This document shows positions 1 to 10,254 of a stretch of DNA of 64,000 nucleotides, one piece after another. The stretch is from Chrysomallon squamiferum (lineage: Eukaryota > Mollusca > Gastropoda > Neomphalida > Peltospiridae). Under the pieces are notes generated by a model. The model was not told where the DNA came from, ran no database searches, and saw nothing but the letters and a program-made list of their open reading frames with translations. The position numbers and the translations under genes were made by a program. The stretch covers positions 11,220,038 to 11,284,037 of the forward strand of contig CM022667.1 in NCBI GenBank assembly GCA_012295275.1, written 5' to 3'. How positions within the stretch are numbered: the stretch's first letter is position 1; each line of letters begins with the position of its first letter.

Positions 1-37
1 CCCTTTTGTTCTATCTATCTATATTTCTATCTATATT

Positions 38-102
<65 letters not shown>

Positions 103-238
103 TATTATTATTATTATTATTATTATTTTAAAATTACTGTTGTGGTAACTATACAAAATAAATACTGAAACTGAAATTTTGTTTGTTTGTTTGTTGATTG
201 GAGAGAGAGAGAAACAGAGAGAGAAATAGAGGAACAGG

Positions 239-294
<56 letters not shown>

Positions 295-300
295 GGAAAA
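1..300 (+). repeat. Copy of the 3' flank of peptide gene P with CTAT, ATT and GA microsatellites
   Basis: A (CTAT)n array (about 12-102), a short (ATT)n run, a unique 50-base segment (AAATTACTGTTGTGGTAACT and following) and a (GA)n tract (242-291) occur in the same order as at 6571-6960, which lies just behind gene P. By analogy, a plus-strand gene copy should end roughly 145 bases before base 1 of this window. Confidence 0.75.
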
Positions 301-611
301 AGAAAACATGATCCAGTTCATCTCGCTAAATTAAAAATGAAATAAAATAAAAATAAAAAAATTAGAAGAAGAAAGCTAAAATGAGTAATAAAACAAAATT
401 CAACTGAGGTAAAAACAACAACAATCGATTTAAAGATCTGTGAGTCATACCAAAACTCTTTTCCCAAACGACTGTGAAATGACGCAGCATGTTTTTAAAA
501 TACTTTTATTTTACTGTAACTACGTCAGCGCTGTGACGCATGGCGTCTGTTTTCACATATTTTTCCCGAACCAGCATGTCCACGACTGCGTCGATTAAAA
601 GCAGTAATCCA
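300..611 (+). pseudogene. Promoter-only relic of the peptide gene
   Basis: This stretch aligns with the 5' flanks of copies M1 (reverse complement of about 12,905-13,230) and M2 (about 21,235-21,590). It runs through the cAMP/AP-1-like element (here TGACGCATGGCGTC at 534-547) and the conserved AAAAGCAGTAATCCATGG, and then homology ends abruptly near 611. The TATA box and all exons are missing. The regulatory element carries changes that break both halves of the site kept in the intact copies. Confidence 0.7.
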
Positions 612-620
612 TGGGTGTCT

Positions 621-963
621 TCCCATTTGGTAGAATTCCCAGTTCGTATAATTCCCATTTCGTAGAAAAAGCTGGTTTACCGCAATACCTGATTACCTCT
701 GTATATAATGAACTTGGCCTGTGCATACATCTGGTTTCTTTCTAACATTCAGAGGGGGAGGGGGGCGCATTGTTCCTAAATCGATTATGTAACATCAACC
801 AAAAGCAGAATAAGCATTCACAACTCATTTGTTGTTGATTTGTTACTTTTTCATTATTTCATCATCTTCCTCCTCATTAACATCAACATTATTATTATTA
901 TTATTGTTATTCTTCTTATTCTTCTTATTATAATTACTGTTACTATTATTATTATTATTATTA

Positions 964-995
<32 letters not shown>

Positions 996-2389
996 GGTCA
1001 TTTCTAATTCATAAACATTTCATTTCCGTTACAAAACAAGCAACCAATAATAAACAATTTTACATCAATTTCATCTATCTATTAAAAAACAAAACGAAAA
1101 AAGAATGAAAGAAAAGAAAAATGGCTTGCTTCTGTAAGAGAATACGACAAAAATATTATAAATAACTAATTGAGCAATATAATTTTTAACAAAACATATT
1201 TTACATATGAGTAATTTACTTATATTCAGTAAATAGAATATTTGAACGTTACATTTATCATTAACTTTTCGAATTCAACCGTATCCAGCTTAAACATGTA
1301 CAAGATATCTGTTACTGATCATATTTACGTTATGCACACATACCTATACAGATTGTGCAAATATTATACAATATATGTGACATAGGATATTAATAGTGTG
1401 TACACTAAAGATATTATGACCTGCAAATACTTTGGCTATGACTGAAAAAGTTTATAGGAAGGACCAAATCATTGGGAATACTTTTAGATAAATACCTTCT
1501 TTTTTAATTATTTACATTCACTATATTCGATACATAGATTATTTCGATATTTGTCATATTTGCATACTTTATGCGATAAGCAATATCCATACTACAATAA
1601 TACCTCAGATTAAAGATGTAATTGGTTCCAAAACTTCCAATAGTTAAGTGAGGTAAGCGGGAGACTAATTTACATAGAATTAAGGTTAAAAGCAGTGGTT
1701 ACTTTCTCGCTGATGAGATCTGACATAAAAAAAGAGGTGAAATAAGGAGAAATAAAACGGCAGTTTAGACATAAATGATTTACTAGATTGTAGATATTAA
1801 ATAAACAGTAAATCATTTACAAATCAATTTATACAAATACATTAAGAAATAAGTATATGCCGCTCATTGTGGGTTTTGGTTTCATTTAAGATAATGTATT
1901 TTGTTTCTAAAGTTATTATCTTCCGTTTCTTTTATCATCAGCATTTGCCGGTATACTGTTATTCGTTTTGACATATTGGAAGGGTAAATTACAAACGAGT
2001 TTAAGTCTCAATCGAAGCAGAAGACAAAAGAGAATCAGAATATCAGATGCACGTATGACGTGTCAGCTGATCAACACAACTGAGAGAAGCTCGTGAATGA
2101 ACGAAAAATTAAAGAACAAGGACTTAAAAACATGCACTGTATACATTTGTATCATTTATTTCGAGCAATTAACTATTAAATTAAATTTCTATTTATATAA
2201 TTTGTAAAGAAGAAAGATTGTTAAAGCGGGATATCGTTAAGCGAGATGTTACTGTATTTATACAATAATAATCGCTTTCCAAATAATCTGGAGCAGTTCA
2301 TTAAAATGACTGAGGTAAAACCAAACATGTCAATAAGACCACTGAACCACATTTAGCCTTTCTACGAAATGGGATTCTACCATATGGGA
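621..2389. mobile_element. Possible element bounded by imperfect terminal inverted repeats
   Basis: CCCATTTCGTAGAAA at 654-668 is the exact reverse complement of TTTCTACGAAATGGG at 2359-2373. Outside these, CCCATTTGGTAGAAT (622-636) pairs with ATTCTACCATATGGG (2374-2388) with one mismatch. The left arm has an extra 16-base unit between its two parts. The interior (about 1.7 kb) is AT-rich with a 30-base poly-T near 963-990 and no credible open frame. It sits where the gene body of the relic copy should be. I see no clear target-site duplication, so a transposon is only a possibility. Confidence 0.35.
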
Positions 2390-2394
2390 GTAAG

Positions 2395-2736
2395 CCAATC
2401 CATGTAGATAAAAACAAATGTCCTCGATGCTCTTGGATAAGGCGGTAACTTATTGTTATAGAGGCAAGAAGTATTATAAAATTAAATGACACTAGTGATC
2501 ATACATTCTGTTGTGTCCTGTTTATACGCCTTTTGAATGCATACTATTCTTAATTTAGTTTTTCTTTAAATATATATCTACAGTTAACCCATACATTAAA
2601 AAGAACGAATGAATGCATGAATGAATGAATGAAAAAATAAATGAACAAAATGATCTTAATGATTAAACTCTTAATCAAGAGTTTTAAATATTAAATGCTG
2701 GATTAAATTTTAGCATTTTTATTTAAGTTTTTGTTT

Positions 2737-2804
<68 letters not shown>

Positions 2805-3453
2805 CTAAGAAGACGTTGCCTTCACGTTAAAGCTTGCACGATATGCGGACTCTCATGGTTCCGGTGACCTTTTCGAACTCAAAACAGTAAACACTTCTCG
2901 TCCAATCGTTCGCTTTCTTTCATCTTACGTACAACGAGGTCGTTTTACACAACCAGGCCACAGTTAGGTGGCATGTTTTTATGTTTCGTGAAAACCTGTC
3001 TCTGACGTCATTGCAGAAACAGAGTGCGTTCTAAGAAATAAGCAAAAATAGTTATTTGATTTGATTTTGTTTTTTTAAAGAAAAAGAAAGAAAGAAGGTC
3101 GCTGACACAACCGGAACTAAATGTAGCAGATATCCGTACAGATGTTCATCCGTGATGCTCCTGGGTTTTACGGTAGTAGAGACAAAGAAGTATTATAAAA
3201 TTAAATAACGATAGTGACCACACATTCTGTTGTGTCCTGTTTCCGTACTTTTTAAGTGTATACTGCCTACACAATTCTTAATTTAGCTTTCCCACTAAAT
3301 ATTATGTCTACAGTAAACCAGACATCAAAATCAAGGAGTGAATGCAAGAATGAATGAATCAATGAATGAATGAAACAATAAATGAACAAATTAAATACTG
3401 AATGTTAAATACTGGATTAAATTTTAACATTATTATTTTAGTTTTGTTTTAAT

Positions 3454-3546
<93 letters not shown>

Positions 3547-3735
3547 TATGTGTGTGAATGGGGCAGGGTGCGAGAGAATCTGCTTGAAAGGGGGAAGGAG
3601 AGAGAGAGAGCGAAAGAGAGAGAAAGAAAGAGTGAGAAAAGCAAGTAAAATAGAAAATGGAAACATTATTATAATTCATCTCGTTAAATCAATAATTAAA
3701 AGAAAATAAGAGAGAGAGAGACTTTTGCTTTGATT
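2395..3735 (+). repeat. Tandem duplicated 5'-flank segment with GA microsatellites
   Basis: The segment around 2460-2810 (AAGTATTATAAAATTAAAT..., then TTCTGTTGTGTCCTGTTT, an ATGAATGAATGA-type run, and a (GA)n tract at 2741-2801) is repeated at 3180-3545 with a (GA)n tract at 3453-3544. The same segment occurs reversed at 21,830-22,090 in front of gene M2, and 2810-3180 matches the reverse of about 22,090-22,450. No gene is seen here; the Arg-Glu and Leu-Ser open frames are microsatellite artefacts. Confidence 0.75.
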
Positions 3736-3759
3736 TTTACTGTAACTACATCAGCGCTG

Positions 3760-3960
3760 TGACTCATGACGTCTGTTTTCATATATTTTTCCCGAACCGG
3801 CATGACCCCGACTGCGTCGATTAAAAGCAGTAATCCATGGAAATAAAAACAAAAGTTCTTTGAAAACATTTCTCAAACCCGGACACGCCTCGACAACCAA
3901 TCAAACAAACATCCCGGATTAATGACCTCGGGGAAACGTCCTGTTTCGCCGCTATAAAAA
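3760..3960 (+). promoter_or_regulatory. Promoter of peptide gene P: AP-1/CRE-like site and TATA box
   Basis: TATAAAAA occupies 3953-3960, 61 bases before the start codon, so transcription should begin near 3983-3990. A composite TGACTCATGACGTC (AP-1 site overlapping a CRE-like half) lies at 3760-3773. The stretch between them, including CCCGAACC and AAGCAGTAATCCATGG, is shared with the two other gene copies. A GGGGAAACGTCC just before the TATA box loosely resembles a Rel/NF-kB site; this is a weak resemblance. Confidence 0.7.
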
Positions 3961-4020
3961 ATGGAATCACGAAATTCGACAGACATTACCAAACCTTTCA
4001 ACCCTCTTCGATTCGCAGTC

Positions 4021-4699
4021 ATGAAGGTTTTTCTTCTCATCGCCGCAGTTGTGTACGTCTGCACTGCTGCGACTTCAACGACCACTACGGCTCCCGATGT
4101 TTCAACGAGCTCCGCCGATCCACAAGTGAATGACGTCAAAGACAAATCGGAACTGTATGACGGAATCGATCTGAATTCTTTGACGGAAAAGGAACTCGAG
4201 TTACTTGCTGATGCCGAAGATGAAGTATTTATCGGAGAGTTGGGTAAATTCTGTTAAATTTTTTTTTTCTTCTTCTTATCTTTTCTTTCTTGCTTTTTTT
4301 CTTTCTTTTTTTTTTTCTTTCTTACTTTGTTCTTGTTCTTTTTGATCCATGAATTTTGTAAATGCTTAAAGACAACAATTTAAAAATCACTGAAAATCTT
4401 GGTACATGGGTAGTTGTAATACTGAATTCTTGCTGTTCTTGCTCTATAAATATCTACGGAAAGAGATTACTGAAGTAAAGAATCACGTGAGATGAAAACT
4501 GTAAAAAGAACATTCATGGTAGCCATCTTTCTTTCTTTCTTTGCTGTTGTTGTATTTGCTGTTATGAAGATTATTGATGATGATGGTAGCTGGTGTTAAT
4601 GTTATCATAATCATGATCACCGTTATCATTATTTAACTATTATTAGTATTATTATTGTTGTTGACGTTCTAGTTGTTGTTGTTGTTGCAAGTATTATTA

Positions 4700-4755
<56 letters not shown>

Positions 4756-4792
4756 TTATTATTATTATTTCTTTTTATTACTTTATTCTATT

Positions 4793-4823
<31 letters not shown>

Positions 4824-5084
4824 TTATTATTATGATTATTTGTTTTTCACAGACATCTGGGGAATTAAAACGGGTCTGAAAGAGAAAGGGCGAAGAGAAA
4901 AACGGTGGATTTCTGCCCTCATGTCAATGGGCAGAGTCTTGTTCCGCGGAGCTTCAAGAGGAGCTCTTTCGAGAGGTTCAAAAAAACGTCTTACAAGACA
5001 GTACTATAAGCAAGGTAAATGAATGAATGAATAAATGAACTGTTGATATTATTATTGTTATTATTATTATTGTTATTATTGTTA

Positions 5085-5134
<50 letters not shown>

Positions 5135-5880
5135 GGTGGTGGTGGTGTTAGTAGTATTAGTATTAGTATTAGTAATAGTAGTAGTAGTAGTAGTAGTAGT
5201 AGTATAACAGTTACAGTTGTAGTAGCAGTAATAGCAGCAACAAACGTCGTAGAAGTACCAGGTGCAGCAGTGATGTTTATTCATTCATTTACTCATTTAT
5301 TTATTTATACACAGTTCTAAATATAACCTATACTTAATGTAACGGTTGCTAACAGCAAACATCTGAAATCGTTAAATTCACTGACCAACGTCACAAACCT
5401 TAAATAGCAATTAAAGTTAGAAAATGTCTGAGATTATAAAATTCAACAGACAAATATAATGTACGTATGCAAAATATTTTATGTAGAGTTTATTTTCCCT
5501 TCCTTAGTGTCTTTTTTTATTTTTATAAAATATTTCCTGTAACCAACTTAAACGCTCTGAGGTTTGTGAAACAGTAACATACAGAGACGCTCCTTTCACT
5601 ATTCTAGGTCTACTAATATCATTTTTTACGGTTTTCTAATTGCCTCAGGGCTAAGCTGTGACGTGCATATGTAACATAAACCTTAGTTAATAAGCTTGTA
5701 ACTCTTACTAGAGATCTAATGATATATCTTCCTACAGAAACAGGATGGGCTCTTTCAAACTGCTATAGCTTCTGATTTCCGTGTTTGTTAGACATAGCTG
5801 ACACTGAATAAAATTTTTTTTATTTTATTTTTTTTATTTTTTTATTTATATAGAAGCAGTAGTAGCAGCAGCAGTAGTGA

Positions 5881-5923
<43 letters not shown>

Positions 5924-5991
5924 TGTTGGTTGTGTTATTGTTACTCTGGAAATGTATATACAAAACAAGCATAATGTACACGCAGATGTCC

Positions 5992-6033
<42 letters not shown>

Positions 6034-6426
6034 AACACAGGTCGCTTAGACATACGCGCACACACACACGAACACACATATACTCAACAATACACACACA
6101 AACGAATACAAAAGCACAAATTCTGTAATTCAGTATCTGTTTAGGACATTAAAGCAGAAGATTACAATTTGAAAACATTGACTAAAAATAATTTCATTTA
6201 TTATCCAGGTGGCTACCGAAGTGCTCTGCGTGACTTCAGCAGACTGAAGACTCAAGGAACGAAACCGTTCACAGGCAACAATGGTCTCCGTGGATACACC
6301 GGGCGTATTGGAAACCACAAAGTTACCGTTCGTAACAGCAGCAGCAAAGGAATTCCCACCCTGGATATTCGTTCTCCCAGACCAGGAAAACACTCTTTTA
6401 CAAGAAAATTTAGATACCAGAATTAG
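4021..6426 (+). CDS. Secreted cationic peptide precursor, copy P
   Basis: Three coding exons, 4021-4243, 4853-5014 and 6209-6426, are joined by GT-AG introns in phase 1; they give 200 residues. Residues 1-16 (MKVFLLIAAVVYVCTA) form a signal peptide. Residues 17-74 are acidic. Exon 2 begins at Asp75 and is rich in Lys/Arg; an REKR site at 89-92 is followed by Trp93 and a stretch that could form an amphipathic helix. Exon 3 adds a Gly/Arg/Ser-rich tail ending in YQN. There is no Cys after the signal peptide. I chose the ATG at 4021 because an in-frame ATG at 3961 touches the TATA box and would lie upstream of the transcript. The family is not one I recognise; the architecture resembles antimicrobial peptide precursors, which is inference. 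Two paralogs lie in opposite orientation at 10-13 and 18-21 kb. Confidence 0.85.
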
Positions 6427-6570
6427 AAAGAGACGGACTTTGAGAAATCAGCAGAAATGATTGAAAATATCGGTTAAAAAAACAAAATTTATAATGACCA
6501 AATTAGTGTTTGTGATACGAAACGTTCAGGACCTCGATTATCAACATCCACATCGATTTCTTTTCCCTTT

Positions 6571-6606
6571 TGTTCTATCTATCTATATTTCTATCTATCT
6601 ATATAT

Positions 6607-6702
<96 letters not shown>

Positions 6703-6825
6703 TATTATTATTATTATTATTATTTTAAAATTACTGTTGTGGTAACTATACAAAATAAATACTGAAACTGAAATTTTGTTTGTTTGTTTGTTTGTGAGAG
6801 AGAGAAACAGAGAGAGAAATAGAGG

Positions 6826-6913
<88 letters not shown>

Positions 6914-6960
6914 AACAGAGAGAGAGAGAGAGGAGTACTGTATGAATAAAAATTTATTTT
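6571..6960. repeat. (CTAT)n, (ATT)n and (GA)n compound microsatellite
   Basis: About 130 bases of CTAT units (6573-6702) run into ATT units and, after a 60-base unique spacer, a (GA)n tract of about 78 bases (6830-6907). It is the second copy of the arrangement at 1-300. No coding sequence is apparent. Confidence 0.9.
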
Positions 6961-7502
6961 AACGAAATCGTTAGTCTGTTTTGACCATTTGTTTTCCTGT
7001 TTTTTCTTTTTAATTCTCTCTTTCCTGTTTGTGTGTGAAAACGAAAACATTGTGTCGCTCTCTATCTTTTTGTTCTTATGCTCTTTGTATTTGATCTATA
7101 TTTAGTTTTAAACCAGTCTGACTTGCAATAAATTAATATTATTACATCTGCATCCATCCATTCATTCATGCCTGGCTTCGCTTTGTCACCAACTAATTTA
7201 TTATAGGTTTCATTTTAGACGATTTCTATCTAATAAAGCTGCGTATCTCTTATTTAACATACAGTTATCTTTTTTTTTACCTGTGTAGTGTGCGAAGCCC
7301 ATCCCGTCCCCACCCTCCCAAAGAAACAAGAAATAAACAACAAAAAACAGGTGTTCTGTTCTCGTATTAACTTTTCTAAGACGTTTATCGCTACAAACAA
7401 AATAATTATTTCTAATACAGCAAAATATCATCTGACTGATAATAACGATTCAAACACACGGCTGTGGACTAACTACCTCACTGTTTAGGCTAAATCATTC
7501 AA

Positions 7503-7550
<48 letters not shown>

Positions 7551-7797
7551 GTACTAGTAGTAGAAGTAGTAGTGGCAGACCATTTCTCACAGCCAGTTGC
7601 AATCGATACTATTAGTAATATGTGTTTATTTATTCATTTATTTATTTATTTCAACTTTTTTTTTTTTTTTTTTTTTTACTGCATTTAACTTTATTGACAT
7701 AATCGCGTAAAATTCCGTTGTAAATATGTAAGAAAAACATTTGTCGACTTCAACAACTCCTGTAACAACCAGTCATCTTCGGCTGCTCTCAAAACAG

Positions 7798-8099
7798 GAG
7801 GTTTATTTCCCACAAATCAAAAATCATGCTGGTCACAAGGCAAGGGAGATTACTCTGTATCACCTCAATCTGTGGAGACCAGAGTTATCGGTCTTAGACT
7901 TCCAGAATATTCGTTTAATCCAAACAACACAAACTCATCGTCGACAACAGATGCTGAATACGTGAATTACGCACTTTATCTGCGCAGACTGATGTTTATT
8001 TTGGCTTTCTTTGGACTTTATCTCTTCATTATTGCCGCATTTATTTCTTTGCAGATCGAGCGGAACAAGCTAGAGAGTATCAGTAAAATAAATGTATAA
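7798..8099 (+). CDS. Terminal exon of a small membrane protein, copy A
   Basis: A frame ends at TAA 8097-8099 and is open back to 7698, but has no ATG before the membrane segment. A good 3' splice site (GCTGCTCTCAAAACAG, exon from 7798, phase 1) suggests this is the last exon of a spliced gene whose earlier exon I could not find. The exon encodes about 100 residues: a polar part with CWSQGKGD and LRLPEYSF, then YVNY, LRR and a hydrophobic segment (about 20 residues, MFILAFFGLYLFIIAAFISL), then a short tail ERNKLESISKINV. That is one membrane helix near the C terminus. I do not recognise the family. The copy at 14,946 has few residue changes and an in-frame 3-base indel, which argues for coding. 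Confidence 0.55.
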
Positions 8100-9099
8100 C
8101 GTTTTCTCCGTTTTGTTTGATTTATTTTCCTTTGCTTGGAATAAAGCTAATTCCGTTTATTAAGGGTTTTTGTAGAATCAAAACAAATCTATGGATCCAG
8201 AATTTTAGCTGTTATCGCGTAAATTCGACCTGGGCTTTTTATTCGTGTGCGTTAAAATGTGCGTCTTGGTATTTTATGAAATGAAGTAACAAAGATATTA
8301 ACCTTTTATCATGCTGAATCATAATAAAATCTCTTATTTTCAAGGATTTTACTGATACAAACAAACAAGTAAGTAAAAAAGTAAAATTAAAACGAATTAA
8401 TTTAAGGGGGTAAAAAATTAAAATAAGGATAATATTCCATCTTCAAAAATATATTGGGCATATTGATGACTAAAGAATAGACTTGAAATGTTACTGGTTG
8501 CTGTTTCGGTTTATAGTGACAAAAGATTTATATAAGATAATACTTGAATAAAAGACGGGGTTTTTGGGGACGGTATTTCTTATGTGGTTTTTTTGTTTGT
8601 GTGTTTTTTTTTTGGTTTGTTTGTTGTTGTTGTTGTTGTTTTTTTTTGTTGTTTTTTCAGAGGTGATGGTTTGGCTTTATATAAGTTCACAAGTAAAAAT
8701 GATAATTTTATGTTAACAGATACGGTGATGTATTAGATAGATACTAATAACTTGCATGAACGACAAAGCCAAGACAAGCATGAACGAATGGATGCACGCA
8801 AATGTAATAATATTAATTTATTGGTAACCAAGCTTTCCACATTAAATAAATGTTGTTTAAAACATAGATCAGATAATGCTGATAACACTAGGGTACACAC
8901 GTGTTGGTGTACACAGATAGAACAATGTTAATTTGTTGCTAATAAAAGGTCATTGAGCTGTATTAGACAAATGATTAAAACTAAACTAATGTTCACACGA
9001 AAACGAGATCAACTACCTTGAAAATGTTGGTTTATATAACAAGACAGAAAAACACAAGTGCTGTGCTATTTATTTGAGGGTCAGTTGTCAGAAATTCTG

Positions 9100-9780
9100 T
9101 TACTCTGGTTTTATGGTGTATCTGAAACTATGGAGTTCAAGATCAGGCAGGACTTTAAATCTCTGAATCTCTGTTTCTGGCCTTCGGTTTGCAAGTGACC
9201 AAAAATAAGCTCCGTCCACATAAAGCGTGTATTTCGTACCCACACATCTCACTGTTACACTAAACAGCGTATCGAGGCTGAACGGAAACAGTTCCACTTC
9301 TTCCTTAATTTCAGACAGTTCTGTGTGAACAATTTTCCGAGTTGTAAAATCAATGACCAGCTGGAAGACACTCTCACCGGAATTCCCAAGCAAAGCGAAA
9401 CCGAAAGTAGTGTTCAACCGTTGTACACCGGTCATTTCAAATTCCGTGGAAGTCGTCATATGACAGGGCAACGGTTGACCAGATTCTGGCAAAGACGTCC
9501 ACGTCCACGTCATGTTGGAACATTCGTCGTCAAAGTCCTCCCAGTATCCATTTTCTGAGCACGTAATCATTAAGACGTTACGACCGCAGAAGGAGTAACC
9601 GTCGACACAGACGTACGTTGCAGTAGACTCTGGAATCAGTGACGTGTAGTGAACAGACGAAAAGGGAACTGTTGACGGTCTGTCACACAAGATCTTCGTC
9701 AAGCACGTCGTGTCCTTTTCAAACGAACCTTCTCGTTCGTTTCCCGAGTCCTGATGCTCTGACACGATCCTTCTTATATT
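9100..9780 (-). pseudogene. Sushi plus galectin-like protein, N-terminally truncated copy
   Basis: The frame ends at 9100 and encodes about 220 residues. First comes a sushi/SCR-like module with Cys in ILCDRPS, YVCVDGYSFC, MITCSENGYW and DDECSN. Then about 130 residues resemble a galectin fold: SLPESGQPL, FGFAL, VFQLVIDFTTRKI, LFPFSLDTLFSVTV, YTLYVDGAYFWSL and FKVLPDLELHSF. The usual sugar-contact W-G-x-E-x-R is not evident, so sugar binding is doubtful. There is no ATG: upstream of ATC GTG the sequence jumps to spacer equivalent to 17,165-17,240 in the other block, so the signal peptide and first domain were deleted. A non-AUG start is unlikely. Domain names are from pattern recognition only. 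Confidence 0.6.
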
Positions 9781-10048
9781 TCTTATATTTCCAGTTAAAG
9801 CTATGTTTTATTTAGAAGGGCGGATTACTTTCTTTGTACCAGTGTTGAAGATCGAACGAACATTTGTGAAGAAATGTCCACTAAGCTGGTAGCATAATGA
9901 GACTGAAATATGTGGACATAAAAATTTATTTTGTTAAATAAAAAATAGGTTTTTCTAATGAGTTTGCTAAAAAAAATTTTAAAAATTACACACAAACTAT
10001 TAATTTTTATATTTTTATTATGTGCAGTAACCAAAATAGTCATTTCAA

Positions 10049-10111
<63 letters not shown>

Positions 10112-10254
10112 CAAAGTGGACAAGTGGGAAAATACATATTGATGTTGATGGTCGATGTGCTGAACGCTTCGTATCACAAACGCTTATTTCGTCATTATAA
10201 TACTGCTTCTAACCCATATTTTCAGTTATTTCTGCTGATTTCTCTTTTTAATTG

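Noticed and set aside
3452-3709. Arg-Glu and Leu-Ser repeat open frames on both strands
   Set aside because: They are translations of (GA)n/(CT)n microsatellites; the same holds for similar frames at 91-321, 6691-7050, 13,147-13,338, 23,591-23,788, 24,715-24,942 and 40,840-41,163.
3961-4020. Upstream in-frame ATG of gene P at 3961
   Set aside because: It directly follows the TATA box and would be outside the transcript; the ATG at 4021 gives a clean signal peptide shared by all copies.
4853-5014. Calling the peptide family a toxin or a known antimicrobial peptide class
   Set aside because: There is no cysteine framework or recognisable toxin signature, and no named family could be matched by eye; only the general precursor architecture is supported.
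7288-7488. 66-residue frame upstream of the small membrane exon as its first exon
   Set aside because: The corresponding sequence in block B (near 14,405) is interrupted and not conserved as coding.
9325-9558. Plus-strand frame within the lectin-like gene
   Set aside because: Antisense shadow; the minus-strand frame has the Cys pattern and galectin-like strands.
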